64,000 bases of DNA from Mucilaginibacter lappiensis. Its GTDB lineage: Bacteria; Bacteroidota; Bacteroidia; Sphingobacteriales; Sphingobacteriaceae. The notes under the pieces were generated by a model. That model was not told the DNA's origin and made no database searches. It saw nothing but the letters and a program-made list of their open reading frames with translations. Numbering within the stretch: position 1 is the first letter of the stretch; each line of letters begins with the position of its first letter. The position numbers and the translations under genes were made by a program. The stretch lies in NCBI RefSeq assembly GCF_900155965.1, contig NZ_FTMG01000009.1, positions 185,810 to 249,809 on the forward strand, in the 5' to 3' direction. Positions 43,916 to 53,781 of the stretch are shown here, one piece after another.

Positions 43916-45220
43916 ATGTTAAAAAATATCACCGACCCTCAACTGGAAAAAAGCCTCAGAGAGATTGCTCAAAGAAAAACAACTCAAATTATAATTCCAG
44001 GTCAAAATTACATACCTGTTACAGGGAAAGTACTTGACGAGGATGATATATTGTTAGGCGTTGATGCTACACTTGATGGATGGTTAACGGCAGGTCGTTT
44101 TGCTAATGACTTTGAATATAAATTTGCACAATACTTTGGTGCGGTTAAAGCGCTTTTAGTAAATTCAGGTTCGTCGGCAAATTTGGTTGCTTTTTATGCA
44201 CTAACATCGCCCAAATTAGGCGATAGAGCTATTAAGGCTGGCGATGAGGTAATTACAGTTGCAGCTGGTTTTCCAACTACAGTTAACCCAATTGTTCAAT
44301 TTGGAGCTATCCCGGTTTTTGTAGATGTAGATGTAGCGACACACAATGTTAAGGCTGAGTTGATCGAAGCTGCCGTTTCTCCTAAAACAAAAGCTATCAT
44401 GATTGCTCATTCCTTAGGCAATCCGTTTAATCTGGATGAAGTAATGCGGGTGGCAAAAAAATATAACTTGTGGGTGGTAGAAGATGACTGTGATTCATTA
44501 GGAGCTACGTACAGAGATAAAAAGACCGGTACATTTGGTGATATTGCTACTTTCTCATTTTATCCGGCACATCATATTACTATGGGTGAAGGTGGAGCGG
44601 TTCTGATAAATAACCCAGAATTAGCTAAAGTTGCAGAAAGCTTTAGGGACTGGGGCAGAGACTGCTATTGTGAACCTGGAAAAGACAATACATGTGGTTG
44701 CCGCTTTTCACAGCAATTAGGATCGTTGCCATACGGTTATGACCATAAATATACTTATTCGCATATTGGATTCAATCTAAAGGTTACCGATATGCAGGCT
44801 GCATTTGGCGTATCACAATTAAATAAGGTTGATCGTTTTGTGGAGAAGCGCCGTCAGAATTATAAGTTATTGTATGATAGGATGAAGGAATTTGAAGAAG
44901 TATTTATTCTTCCGGAGCCTACTGAGCATAGTAATCCATCATGGTTTGGTTTCCTTTTAACTTTAAGAGAGGGGGATGCCGCCGATAGGCACATGTTGGT
45001 GCAGCATCTGGAAGAAAGCAAGATAGGAACACGTTTACTATTTGCTGGTAATTTATTAAGGCAACCAGCTTATGCAAATGTGCCGCACCGGGTTGTTGGA
45101 GATTTAACTAATACTGATATCATTATGAACCAATCTTTTTGGTTAGGGGTTTGGCCCGGACTTAATGAAACTCATTATGATTATATTTCCGATACCATCA
45201 AAGCATACATAAATGGGTAA
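43916..45220 (+). CDS. rfbH: CDP-4-keto-6-deoxyglucose 3-dehydrase (E1)
   Basis: E1 removes the C3 hydroxyl using PMP and an iron-sulfur centre, with E3 as reductant. The 434-residue DegT-fold protein has a diagnostic feature: in FSFYPAHHITMGEGG the usual PLP-binding Lys is His, as in E1/AscC/DdhC. A Cys cluster (CYCEPGKDNTCGC, near 244-256) matches the iron-sulfur site. DKYTYSHIG-type residues and KVTDMQAAFG also fit. It completes the set with rfbF, rfbG and the E3-like reductase, so the sugar is a 3,6-dideoxyhexose. Confidence 0.95.
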   Translation: MLKNITDPQLEKSLREIAQRKTTQIIIPGQNYIPVTGKVLDEDDILLGVDATLDGWLTAGRFANDFEYKFAQYFGAVKALLVNSGSSANLVAFYALTSPKLGDRAIKAGDEVITVAAGFPTTVNPIVQFGAIPVFVDVDVATHNVKAELIEAAVSPKTKAIMIAHSLGNPFNLDEVMRVAKKYNLWVVEDDCDSLGATYRDKKTGTFGDIATFSFYPAHHITMGEGGAVLINNPELAKVAESFRDWGRDCYCEPGKDNTCGCRFSQQLGSLPYGYDHKYTYSHIGFNLKVTDMQAAFGVSQLNKVDRFVEKRRQNYKLLYDRMKEFEEVFILPEPTEHSNPSWFGFLLTLREGDAADRHMLVQHLEESKIGTRLLFAGNLLRQPAYANVPHRVVGDLTNTDIIMNQSFWLGVWPGLNETHYDYISDTIKAYING

Positions 45221-46127
45221 CGAAAAAGCCATAATATCGTTTTGTATACCTACCTATAATCGTTCTGCTCTGTTAAAAAAGTGCATAGAATCTATTATAG
45301 GATACCAAGAAAATGATATTGAAATAGTTATTCAAGATAATTGTTCTCCTGATGATACGGCGCAAGTTGCAAGTAGTTTTAAAGATTCCCGAATTAAATA
45401 TTTCAGAAATGAAGTTAATGTTGGACCTATAGTTAATTTTTCGAAAGTAATTGAAAGTGCCTCCGGTAAATATGTGTATCTATTAACGGATGATGACATG
45501 TTGATAGCCGGGGCTATCGATAACTTGAAAAATTATATAGGCAAACACCAACCTTTGGTTTTTAAAACAGCATTAATAATGTTGCTTGAAAAGTCATTAA
45601 CATCGTCAGTGTACTCGTTTTCCAAAACGGATTTTTACAAAGAAAATATGACGGTTAATGCGGCAGCTCACATATTTTTATCATCGCATATATATACCGG
45701 GCTTTGCTTTGACAGAAATTTATACCAACCAGAATTTATCAGAAAACATGATACTGATTGGTATCCCAGTATGGCCTTAATGGGATGTGCAGGAATGGAC
45801 TGCGGCTATATAAGCTTTCCTACAGCGATACATCTGTGGGAGAATGAAACGTTTTGGGGAATATCTCCAGATAAGAGTGATGAATTAAACAGGGGGCGAA
45901 TAGCGATCATTAGATCACTAAATGATAATAAAAAGATTGATGATGCGCTCTATTATGAAATTTGCAAGCTTCATGCTATAAGATTTGCAAAAAATGATCA
46001 GGAAGAGCTTAAAAAAGGGCTTCCGGCTAAATACCTCTCTGAAATAAAGCGCACGCTTTTTAAACAAAATTTGTCTGATAAGACAAGGGCTGTTGTAAAT
46101 ACTATCAGAAAAACAATAGGCATATGA
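45213..46127 (+). CDS. Glycosyltransferase family 2
   Basis: The 304-residue cytoplasmic GT-A enzyme starts with SFCIPTYNRSALLKKCIESI, has QDNCSPDDT and a DxD-type LLTDDDM near residue 95. It is similar to abequosyltransferase-like GT2 enzymes and could attach the dideoxy sugar made by the preceding genes, but the specificity is a guess. It overlaps rfbH by 8 bases and the flippase by 4, so it belongs to the same transcript. Confidence 0.88.
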   Translation: MGNEKAIISFCIPTYNRSALLKKCIESIIGYQENDIEIVIQDNCSPDDTAQVASSFKDSRIKYFRNEVNVGPIVNFSKVIESASGKYVYLLTDDDMLIAGAIDNLKNYIGKHQPLVFKTALIMLLEKSLTSSVYSFSKTDFYKENMTVNAAAHIFLSSHIYTGLCFDRNLYQPEFIRKHDTDWYPSMALMGCAGMDCGYISFPTAIHLWENETFWGISPDKSDELNRGRIAIIRSLNDNKKIDDALYYEICKLHAIRFAKNDQEELKKGLPAKYLSEIKRTLFKQNLSDKTRAVVNTIRKTIGI

Positions 46128-47563
46128 GTTTTAAGAAAAAATTACTAGGTAATGTTTTGATCGCTGGCTCATATACATATATTTCTCAAGCAGTATCCTT
46201 TTTATCATCGATCATTATTTCGCGGTTAGTATCACCCAATAGCTATGGCACTATTGGATTGATTACGGTTTTTACAGGATTCATAGCTGTTTTTTCTGAC
46301 GGAGGCTTATCGTACGCACTAATCAGAAGTGATTATGGAAGAACTTATCAGAGAGTATTAACTAATTTAGCATGGTTATTAGGAGTTTTACTATTTGTAA
46401 TTACTGTAATCCTGGCTTATCCCATTGCTTTATTCTATAAAAACCAGGAGCTTTTAATTCCGACAATTGTTTTAGCATCTACGTTTATATTGCGAAGCCT
46501 GAGTTTGGCTCAAGGGGCTTTATTGTCCAAACAACTAAAATTTGGCTTTATAGGTAAAGTTACTTTGATATGTACTGTAGCATCAGCAATTATTACAATG
46601 ATTTTGGGTTATTTTAAAGGAGGATATTGGGCACTAATTATCCCGCAAATTTTTACAGCCATAATTACTGCTGTTTTATATGAACGTGAAGTAAAATTAG
46701 GTTTCAAAATATTTCCATTAAATTATATTAAAGTTGGCTATAAATTTACCCGGAAGCTTATAGGTAATATAATAGGATTTAATATTATATCCTATTGGGC
46801 GCGTAATTCTGATAATATGATTGTCGGAAAATGGTACGGGGTAAATGATCTAGGTATTTATAACAGAGCTTATATGCTGTTAACCTTACCTTTAAACTTA
46901 ATTACGGGCTTGTTCAGTAATATTCTTTTTCCAAGTTTAAAAGTATTAAAAACGCAAGGAGGAAGTGTTGAAACCGAGTATTATTTTGTTTTAAGGATTA
47001 TTACTTTTTTGAGTTTTCCACTTACGGTGCTTTTTATTATGTTTCCTAAGCAACTCATTATGCTTTTATGGGGAAAGGCATGGATTTTGGTAGCTGATTT
47101 GTTGCCATATTTTGGACTATTGATATTTACACAAACCTTACTATCAACTGTTGGCCAATTATTGGTTGTTGAAGGAAAGGAGCGGGAGTTTATGATATCT
47201 GGATGGATAGGGGGAATTATATTGGTAGCCGCAATTTTTGTAGGTGCTTCTATTTCTTTAGTAGGAGTTGCTCAGTTTTATTCTTTGGCTTTCATCGTAC
47301 TCATACTTATTTACAACTTGTTTTACATTTATATACGTACATTAAAGTTTGATAAGCTAAAAGCGATGTCGTTTTGGTTACCAAAAGTAGCGTTTTCCGT
47401 AGCATTGTGGTTTAGTTTATATTTCAATGTGTTTAGCGCAAAGCTAATTTTGCTTTCGTTGATTCTGATATACTTGATTTACGATGGGAGGAAAGAAGTT
47501 ACAGGTCTTACTCAGCTTATACGGACCAAGGTATTAAAAAGAAAAAAAGAAGCTATGTCCTAA
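46124..47563 (+). CDS. Oligosaccharide flippase (Wzx/WzxC-like)
   Basis: Flippases of the MOP superfamily move the lipid-linked repeat unit across the inner membrane. The 479-residue protein has about 12-14 hydrophobic segments and the family's N-terminal pattern (AGSYTYISQAVSFLSSIIIS, RLVSPNSYGTIGLITVFTGF). The closest match in pattern is the WzxC/TuaB branch. With the Wzy-like gene downstream it indicates the Wzx/Wzy assembly route. Confidence 0.93.
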   Translation: MSFKKKLLGNVLIAGSYTYISQAVSFLSSIIISRLVSPNSYGTIGLITVFTGFIAVFSDGGLSYALIRSDYGRTYQRVLTNLAWLLGVLLFVITVILAYPIALFYKNQELLIPTIVLASTFILRSLSLAQGALLSKQLKFGFIGKVTLICTVASAIITMILGYFKGGYWALIIPQIFTAIITAVLYEREVKLGFKIFPLNYIKVGYKFTRKLIGNIIGFNIISYWARNSDNMIVGKWYGVNDLGIYNRAYMLLTLPLNLITGLFSNILFPSLKVLKTQGGSVETEYYFVLRIITFLSFPLTVLFIMFPKQLIMLLWGKAWILVADLLPYFGLLIFTQTLLSTVGQLLVVEGKEREFMISGWIGGIILVAAIFVGASISLVGVAQFYSLAFIVLILIYNLFYIYIRTLKFDKLKAMSFWLPKVAFSVALWFSLYFNVFSAKLILLSLILIYLIYDGRKEVTGLTQLIRTKVLKRKKEAMS

Positions 47564-47615
47564 GAATTATCTATATAGCCGAAGAGGAAAAGTCAATTTT
47601 AAAGATACAGTTGTC

Positions 47616-48560
47616 ATGGATTTAATCCCAATAGTATTATTTGTATTTAATAGGCCGTTGCATACGCAAAAGACGCTTGAAGCCTTGTCAAAAAACTATT
47701 TGGCCAATGAAAGCAGATTATATATTTATGCTGATGGACCAAAAGAAAATGCAACGGAAAGTCAAATTGAACAAATTGAGGAGACCAGGCGAATTATACG
47801 ATCGGCGGATTGGTGTAAAGAAGTAATTATTATTGAATCAGATGTAAATAATGGTTTGGCAAACTCCATAGTAAAGGGGGTTACAGAGGTAGTCAATAAG
47901 CATGGCAAAGTGATAGTTTTAGAAGATGATCTGATTACCTCAAATGGCTTTTTGCAATACATGAATGATGCGTTAAATTTATATGAGCACGATAAGGAGG
48001 TAATGCACATAAGCGGATACATTTATCCAGCTACAGCGTTGGATAAAACAGAACAAACTTTTTTTTTAAATATTCTTTCGTGTTGGGGCTGGGGCACATG
48101 GCAAAGAGCGTGGAAACATTATAATCATGATATAGATACTCATTTAAACACTTTTAAATCGAAAGAAAGTATCAAGAGTTTTGATATTTATGGTAATGCA
48201 AATTACTATGTACAACTAACCGATAATAAAAGCGGCAAACTTTATTCATGGGCAGTAAGGTGGTATGCATCATGGCTGAGTGCTGGAGGATTTTCTTTAT
48301 TTCCGGCCAACTCATTGGTGGCAAATGATGGTTTTGATGGTTCTGGCGAAAATTGTGGCGTTGACGAAGGGTTCAATACCGAACTTGCTGCTAATGTACA
48401 GGTAATCAAGCAACCCATTGCCGAAAACTTATACAACCGAAAGCGCATCGACAAATTTTACGCAAAAAAGGAGGCCACGCTTAAACGATTTCTTATAAAT
48501 ACTACAATGAAAATGGGAATTTTTGATCACCTGAAAAAAATTAAAGATGCTATTAAGTAA
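47616..48560 (+). CDS. Glycosyltransferase, GNT-I/family 2-like
   Basis: The 314-residue protein starts PIVLFVFNRPLHTQKTLEAL and contains YIYADGPKENA and the metal-binding VLEDDLITS near residue 107, then CWGWGTWQRAWKHYN. This pattern is typical of bacterial enzymes related to the GNT-I family. The donor and acceptor are unknown. It overlaps the next gene by 14 bases. Confidence 0.85.
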   Translation: MDLIPIVLFVFNRPLHTQKTLEALSKNYLANESRLYIYADGPKENATESQIEQIEETRRIIRSADWCKEVIIIESDVNNGLANSIVKGVTEVVNKHGKVIVLEDDLITSNGFLQYMNDALNLYEHDKEVMHISGYIYPATALDKTEQTFFLNILSCWGWGTWQRAWKHYNHDIDTHLNTFKSKESIKSFDIYGNANYYVQLTDNKSGKLYSWAVRWYASWLSAGGFSLFPANSLVANDGFDGSGENCGVDEGFNTELAANVQVIKQPIAENLYNRKRIDKFYAKKEATLKRFLINTTMKMGIFDHLKKIKDAIK

Positions 48561-49173
48561 ATTAAAGCAGGTTGTCTTTTTTTTTAAAAATATATACAAC
48601 CGCTTTCTTAGTATATATAAAAAAGTAAATGTAGGTAAGCATGTTAAAATTGCACCCAGGTATCAGCTATGGAATGTAAATATTGGCGACTATACTTACG
48701 TTTCAGAAAATTCCAAAATGTCTTTCACAACTATTGGAAAGTTTTGCTCTATTGGCCCGAATGTATTTAGCGGGTGGGGAATACACGAAACACAAGGAAT
48801 CTCAACTGCCCCTATGTTTTATTCTACCGGAAGGCAAAACGGCATTACCTTGAGTAAGGAAAATAAAATAGTTGAACGAAAACCGATAACTATCGGGAAC
48901 GACGTATTTATAGGGGCTAATGTAATTATTTTAGATGGTGTTGAAATTGGTGATGGGGCGGTAATTGGAGCAGGGGCAATTGTGAGTAAAAACATTCCTC
49001 CTTATGCCATAGCCGTTGGGATCCCGATAAAAATCATTAAATATCGGTTTGAATCTCAAATAATAGATAAGTTGTTAAAGATAAAATGGTGGGATTGGAG
49101 TGAGGAGAAATTATCAGACGTTGAGCAAATGTTTTTTGAAGTAGATAAGTTTGTTGATAAGTATGATTCTTGA
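48547..49173 (+). CDS. CatB-type O-acetyltransferase
   Basis: A trimeric left-handed beta-helix acetyltransferase of 208 residues. Hexapeptide repeats are visible (NVNIGDYTYVSENSKMSFTT, PITIGNDVFIGANVIILDGV, EIGDGAVIGAGAIVSKNIPP) together with the CatB-like GWGIHETQG loop. It probably O-acetylates a sugar of the repeat unit; the loop His near residue 80 would be catalytic. It overlaps the genes on both sides. Confidence 0.87.
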   Translation: MLLSKLKQVVFFFKNIYNRFLSIYKKVNVGKHVKIAPRYQLWNVNIGDYTYVSENSKMSFTTIGKFCSIGPNVFSGWGIHETQGISTAPMFYSTGRQNGITLSKENKIVERKPITIGNDVFIGANVIILDGVEIGDGAVIGAGAIVSKNIPPYAIAVGIPIKIIKYRFESQIIDKLLKIKWWDWSEEKLSDVEQMFFEVDKFVDKYDS

Positions 49174-50062
49174 AAAGGGACTAATAAGCGTTTTACCGGA
49201 GACAGACCAAAAGCCGAATTGGCCATGGACTATCGAATCTGATTATTCTCTTTATAAGAGTAATTGGAAATATCCTAAAATTTCGGTGATTGTACCAAGT
49301 TATAATCAAGGTAAGTTTTTAGAGGAAACCCTGCGTTCTATAATTTTACAAAACTACCCGAATTTTGAAATTATTATTATCGACGGAGGTAGCACTGATG
49401 ATACCGTCGATGTTATTAAAAAATATGAACCCTGGATCTATTACTGGGTAAGCGAAAAAGACGGTGGCCAGAGTGACGCTATAAATAAAGGAATAAAGAA
49501 GGTTACGGGTGAATTTTTGGGATGGCAAAACTCTGATGATATTTACTCAGCTAATGCCTTTTATCATTTTGCTGCAACCTATAATAAAAAACCAGGCAAC
49601 GATGTTTATTTTGGAAACATGCTTACAATCGATCAGAATAGTAAGCCATTAAATCTACATCGTTATGCTCCTTTCTCCTTTAATGAAATAAAGTTCTCAG
49701 GTTGGAATATTACCAATCAAGCCTGTTTTTTTTCAAGAAGTCTTTTTGATCATATTAAAATCAAAAAAGAATTTAGGTACGTTATGGATGGAGCGCTTTT
49801 CTTCGATATAGCAAGCAGAACAAATAAATTTGTTCATATTAAACAAGTGCTGGGCTGCTTTAGGTTACATGAAGAAGCAAAATCATCAACTATTAATATG
49901 AGTACGGGTTGGGATGAATGGGTTAAGCTTAGAAGTGAGTTTGGAATTGTGATGGAGCCAGACGTTCCGTGGAATAAGCAATTCATTTGGTGGAAGTTGT
50001 GGTTTAAAATACGAAAAGGGCTTTATTATCTGCCCGAAATACTTTCCCTGAAAAAAAACTAA
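49163..50062 (+). CDS. Glycosyltransferase family 2
   Basis: The 299-residue enzyme has ISVIVPSYNQGKFLEETLRS, IDGGSTDDTVDVI and SEKDGGQSDAINKGI, then the metal site WQNSDD, all typical of processive-looking GT2 enzymes found in EPS loci. I chose the ATG at 49163, overlapping the acetyltransferase by 11 bases; the frame extends four codons further upstream to a TTG. Confidence 0.9.
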   Translation: MILEKGLISVLPETDQKPNWPWTIESDYSLYKSNWKYPKISVIVPSYNQGKFLEETLRSIILQNYPNFEIIIIDGGSTDDTVDVIKKYEPWIYYWVSEKDGGQSDAINKGIKKVTGEFLGWQNSDDIYSANAFYHFAATYNKKPGNDVYFGNMLTIDQNSKPLNLHRYAPFSFNEIKFSGWNITNQACFFSRSLFDHIKIKKEFRYVMDGALFFDIASRTNKFVHIKQVLGCFRLHEEAKSSTINMSTGWDEWVKLRSEFGIVMEPDVPWNKQFIWWKLWFKIRKGLYYLPEILSLKKN

Positions 50063-50118
50063 AAGCAATAATATAATTCCATTTCTATAAGAATAAATGA
50101 GTTAAGTAAAGGGCTATC

Positions 50119-51396
50119 ATGGATAGAATATTAGTATATTTTATAGTAATAACTAATTTTATTGTTGCAATTCGATTTTTGCATAAAAAGAAGTGTGAGA
50201 TACCTTTTTTCCTAGCCTTATTCAATATAATGGTGGAGTATAGGTTAATATCTCTTCAGCTTGGATATGGGCATTGGGTAAATTTTGATTACGGTATTTC
50301 TCTGAAATTTAATTATGAGATAGCGTATGCCGTAAGCGACCTGATAGCGTTGGGTACAACAATTATGATGTACTGCTTTATATTTTTTTATCGTCCACCT
50401 AAACGTTTATTGAATGATTCTGACTATTATTTAGGCAAATACACACTTTCAAAAAAGTCTTATATAGTTGTCGGTTTAATTGTATTTAGTATTTTTCAAC
50501 TCACCTTAGGAAAATCAATAAGCGATAATTTTGTTTTTTTAGCCAAGGTGGGTAATAACTCATTCATCATACTCCTGTTTTTGATAACTATTTTTACGAA
50601 AAGTAAAAACAGGGCAACTAAAATATTTTTTTATGTGCTATTTATAGCAATGGCCTATATCAGTTATAGTCCAAGGTTGCGGTTTCAATTTTTAGGCTGG
50701 ATGATTCCTATTGCTTATTATCTGACGAGGGACGTAAAATCGTCCAGAAAGGTAACCTTTTTACTTATAGGTATAGTACTTACACTAATTGTGTTTTCGT
50801 CTGCCGGGGTACTTCGCAATAAAAAAATTGATGAAATGTCATTCAAGGAGCTTGTTTCTGATAGTTTTCAGCGTATGCTTATTGCAGATGACATCAATTT
50901 TATTGACGGCTTTATGATGATGTATCAGATTTATCCTGATTATCTTGACTATGACTATGGGAAGGAGCACTTGGATGTGGTTTTGCGCCCTATACCCCGA
51001 TGGCTATGGAAGGATAAACCCTTGGCCGGGTGGTTCCAGAACTATTCAGCCAAATATGGTACATCCATGACTACTATTGGTTTTTCCCCAACTGTATGGG
51101 GGGTTTTTTACGCTGAAATGGGCGTAATTGGGGTAATCATTTTTAGTGTAATATGGGCATGGTGGTTAGCCAGACTTTATAGCTATTTCCGAAGTTTTGC
51201 ATCATCTCTATGGGGCATTCTTGTAGGAATTATGCTCGCTGCTATGATTCCGCTTTTCAGAAGCGGTGACTTAGCTGGTGATGTGCTTCTTATATTTCTA
51301 AGTTACTGGGCAATGATACTGTTTGTTAGAGGGTACAAGAAATTTGTTGTAAAAGAACTTCGCAAAGAGTTTTACTTAAATAAAGCTGCGGCATGA
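50119..51396 (+). CDS. Wzy-like polysaccharide polymerase (O-antigen ligase/polymerase type)
   Basis: A 425-residue membrane protein with about ten hydrophobic segments and a large loop near 250-320 (RPIPRWLWKDKPLAGWFQNY, SPTVWGVFYAEMGVIG), the shape of OAG-repeat polymerases. Sequence conservation in this group is low, so the call rests on topology, the arginine-rich loop and the location between glycosyltransferases and downstream of Wzx. It overlaps the next gene by four bases. Confidence 0.75.
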   Translation: MDRILVYFIVITNFIVAIRFLHKKKCEIPFFLALFNIMVEYRLISLQLGYGHWVNFDYGISLKFNYEIAYAVSDLIALGTTIMMYCFIFFYRPPKRLLNDSDYYLGKYTLSKKSYIVVGLIVFSIFQLTLGKSISDNFVFLAKVGNNSFIILLFLITIFTKSKNRATKIFFYVLFIAMAYISYSPRLRFQFLGWMIPIAYYLTRDVKSSRKVTFLLIGIVLTLIVFSSAGVLRNKKIDEMSFKELVSDSFQRMLIADDINFIDGFMMMYQIYPDYLDYDYGKEHLDVVLRPIPRWLWKDKPLAGWFQNYSAKYGTSMTTIGFSPTVWGVFYAEMGVIGVIIFSVIWAWWLARLYSYFRSFASSLWGILVGIMLAAMIPLFRSGDLAGDVLLIFLSYWAMILFVRGYKKFVVKELRKEFYLNKAAA

Positions 51397-52604
51397 CAAA
51401 TAAAATAGTTTGTATCCATATAGGTGCCAGAGCTCACTACCTTCTTCCCAAATCATTGGCAGCAAAAAATAAATTAGAGTGTCTGATAACAGATACGTGG
51501 GTTTCGTCTAAATTGGTAAGGAATATTCTCTCTAAAATTCCGGTAAGAATAATTAAGTCATTTGCCGATAGGTATTCAGCTGAAATATCATCTTCGCTAG
51601 TCCGTTCCTTTAGTTGGCGGTTTTTATTTGTTGAGCTTTCCTTGAGGCTTAAATTTAAAAATGATTGGAGCCGTATTCTGGAAAGAAATATAAAATTTCA
51701 GCAATTAGCGTTAGCCCTGTTTAAAAAACAGGTACCAGATTCTGCCGTTTTAAGTATCAGTTACACCTCACTGTATATTTTAAGAGTGGCAAAAGAACAA
51801 AGTCGCAAAACCATCTTGTTTCAAATAGACCCCGGTTACAAAGAAGAGGAAATAGTAGCTGATATTGTTGAACAGTATGGTAGTGTTTATACAACAAATT
51901 GGAAAAGATCATCAGAAACTTATTGGAAAGAGTGGAGGGAAGAGTGTGATTTGGCAGAAGTTATCATGGTTAATTCTGAATGGAGCAAAATAGGTTTAAT
52001 GGAACAGGGTGTGGAGCAAGAGAAAATTAAAATTATTCCATTACCATTTGAAATAAAACAAAAGCACAAAGATTTTAAGAAAAGTTACCCCAAAAGTTTT
52101 ACTGCAGAGCGGCCGTTAAGATGCCTTTTCTTAGGAACGTTAACGCTTAGAAAAGGAATCCATATTGTATTAGAAACTGCCCGCGAATTACTTGATTATC
52201 CTGTTGAGTTTATATTAGTGGGGCCTAATGAGCTCGATCCTGGTTTATTAAGTTTAAAAAATGTTCAATATAAGGGTGTTGCTCCGCGAAATGAAACAGA
52301 TGCATATTACCAAAGTTCAGATGTGTTTTTATTTCCCACTTTATCTGATGGTTTTGGGTTAACGCAATTGGAAGCCATGGCATGGGGGGTACCTGTTATT
52401 GCGAGTAAATTTTGCGGTGATGTAGTGTTGGATACCGTTAACGGTATATTATTAAACGATTGTTCAGCAAAAGCGTTATCAACGGCATTAATAAATTTAA
52501 TAGAAAATCCAGATCTACTTAATTATATGTCAGGCAATTGTTTAAAACGAGTTGAGCAATTTAATTTAGCAAATTTTGCTGAAGAAATGTTATTGTTGTC
52601 ATAA
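51393..52604 (+). CDS. Glycosyltransferase family 4
   Basis: A GT-B enzyme of 403 residues. The C-terminal half has LRCLFLGTLTLRKGIHIVLE and the nucleotide-sugar motif FPTLSDGFGLTQLEAMAWG with the E-x7-E-like pair. The N-terminal half is variable and sets the acceptor. The start codon overlaps the polymerase stop (ATGA), suggesting coupling. Confidence 0.9.
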   Translation: MTNKIVCIHIGARAHYLLPKSLAAKNKLECLITDTWVSSKLVRNILSKIPVRIIKSFADRYSAEISSSLVRSFSWRFLFVELSLRLKFKNDWSRILERNIKFQQLALALFKKQVPDSAVLSISYTSLYILRVAKEQSRKTILFQIDPGYKEEEIVADIVEQYGSVYTTNWKRSSETYWKEWREECDLAEVIMVNSEWSKIGLMEQGVEQEKIKIIPLPFEIKQKHKDFKKSYPKSFTAERPLRCLFLGTLTLRKGIHIVLETARELLDYPVEFILVGPNELDPGLLSLKNVQYKGVAPRNETDAYYQSSDVFLFPTLSDGFGLTQLEAMAWGVPVIASKFCGDVVLDTVNGILLNDCSAKALSTALINLIENPDLLNYMSGNCLKRVEQFNLANFAEEMLLLS

Positions 52605-52650
52605 AGTCAATTTGATAAATTGAAAGTGCAGTTTATATGGGTGTATAAAT

Positions 52651-53766
52651 ATGGAAAATAAGATAGTTAGCAAGAATTTAAATATTCTTGACGCACTCAG
52701 AGGGTTAGCATCTATTTATGTATTAGTTGGACACGCTCGCTGGTTATTGTGGGAAGGTTATCACGAGGGCTACAAATTGCATCCCGGCGCTTATAATCTT
52801 GTAGATAAGATTGCAATGTATTTTTTTTCCTTATTTCAATTTGGCCATCAGGCTGTTCTTTTCTTTTTTGTTCTTTCCGGATTTGTAATTCATTGGAGTG
52901 TATCAAAAAGAGTAGATAAAAGCGGAAAGTTTGAGATTGGCGATTATTTGCTACGGAGATTTAGGAGGATTTATCCCCCCCTGATTGCGGCTATTATTTT
53001 TACCTATCTTTTTGATAGAATAGGTTTATTTCAAAACTTGCCTGTTTATTTTTCACATACGCAGTACTCGTCTATAAATGAAAATATACATCCTGTTTTA
53101 AATTGGAACTCGTTGCTGGGAAATCTATTATTCGTACAAACAGTTTACACGCCGGTATGGGGCACAAATGGTGCTTTGTGGTCGTTGATGTATGAATGGT
53201 GGTTTTATATACTTTATATACCTATTGGATGGCTGTTTCGTAAACACAAAGTGGCAACATCTTTATTCGTTTTACTCATTTGGGTTTTGAATGTGGAGTA
53301 TGGAGTAAATGTGCTTTTATTAAAAATGGTAATTAATTATTTCATCGCATGGTATATGGGGGTGTTGTTAGCTGATTTCTTAATGTATAAATCGATTAAT
53401 ATTAAGGCGCCGATAGGGTACTTAGGTGTAATTTTAGCAGTTTCCTGTTTAAGATATTATAATAGCATAGGTAAAGATATTGCATTGGCTATTGGTATTG
53501 TAGTTTTTTTATATTTTGTACTTACCACTAATAAGTTTAGCTACCTGGCTAAACTCCATAAGTTAGGTGGCTTTTCGTATACTTTGTATGTTGTTCACCT
53601 ACCCTTAATTTGTTTATTTTCGGGTTATGTAATGCATACTTCCGGTGGAACTTTACCCATGCACTCATTTTATGTTATCTGTGGTGTTATCGTAGCATTA
53701 CCATTTGCATGGATACTACATCTCATTACAGAAAAGCCATTTGTTACTAAGCATAAAGTAAAATAG
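52651..53766 (+). CDS. Acyltransferase 3 family protein in the polysaccharide locus
   Basis: The 371-residue membrane protein has LDALRGLASIYVLVGHARWL near residue 12, FFFVLSGFVIHW near 72 and RRFRRIYPPLIAA, with about ten membrane segments. It belongs to the same family as the gene at 2561-3688. Here its position predicts acylation of the exopolysaccharide repeat unit. It lies 46 bases after the GT4 gene and 15 bases before the next. Confidence 0.88.
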   Translation: MENKIVSKNLNILDALRGLASIYVLVGHARWLLWEGYHEGYKLHPGAYNLVDKIAMYFFSLFQFGHQAVLFFFVLSGFVIHWSVSKRVDKSGKFEIGDYLLRRFRRIYPPLIAAIIFTYLFDRIGLFQNLPVYFSHTQYSSINENIHPVLNWNSLLGNLLFVQTVYTPVWGTNGALWSLMYEWWFYILYIPIGWLFRKHKVATSLFVLLIWVLNVEYGVNVLLLKMVINYFIAWYMGVLLADFLMYKSINIKAPIGYLGVILAVSCLRYYNSIGKDIALAIGIVVFLYFVLTTNKFSYLAKLHKLGGFSYTLYVVHLPLICLFSGYVMHTSGGTLPMHSFYVICGVIVALPFAWILHLITEKPFVTKHKVK

Positions 53767-53781
53767 GTTAATTGTTAAAGT

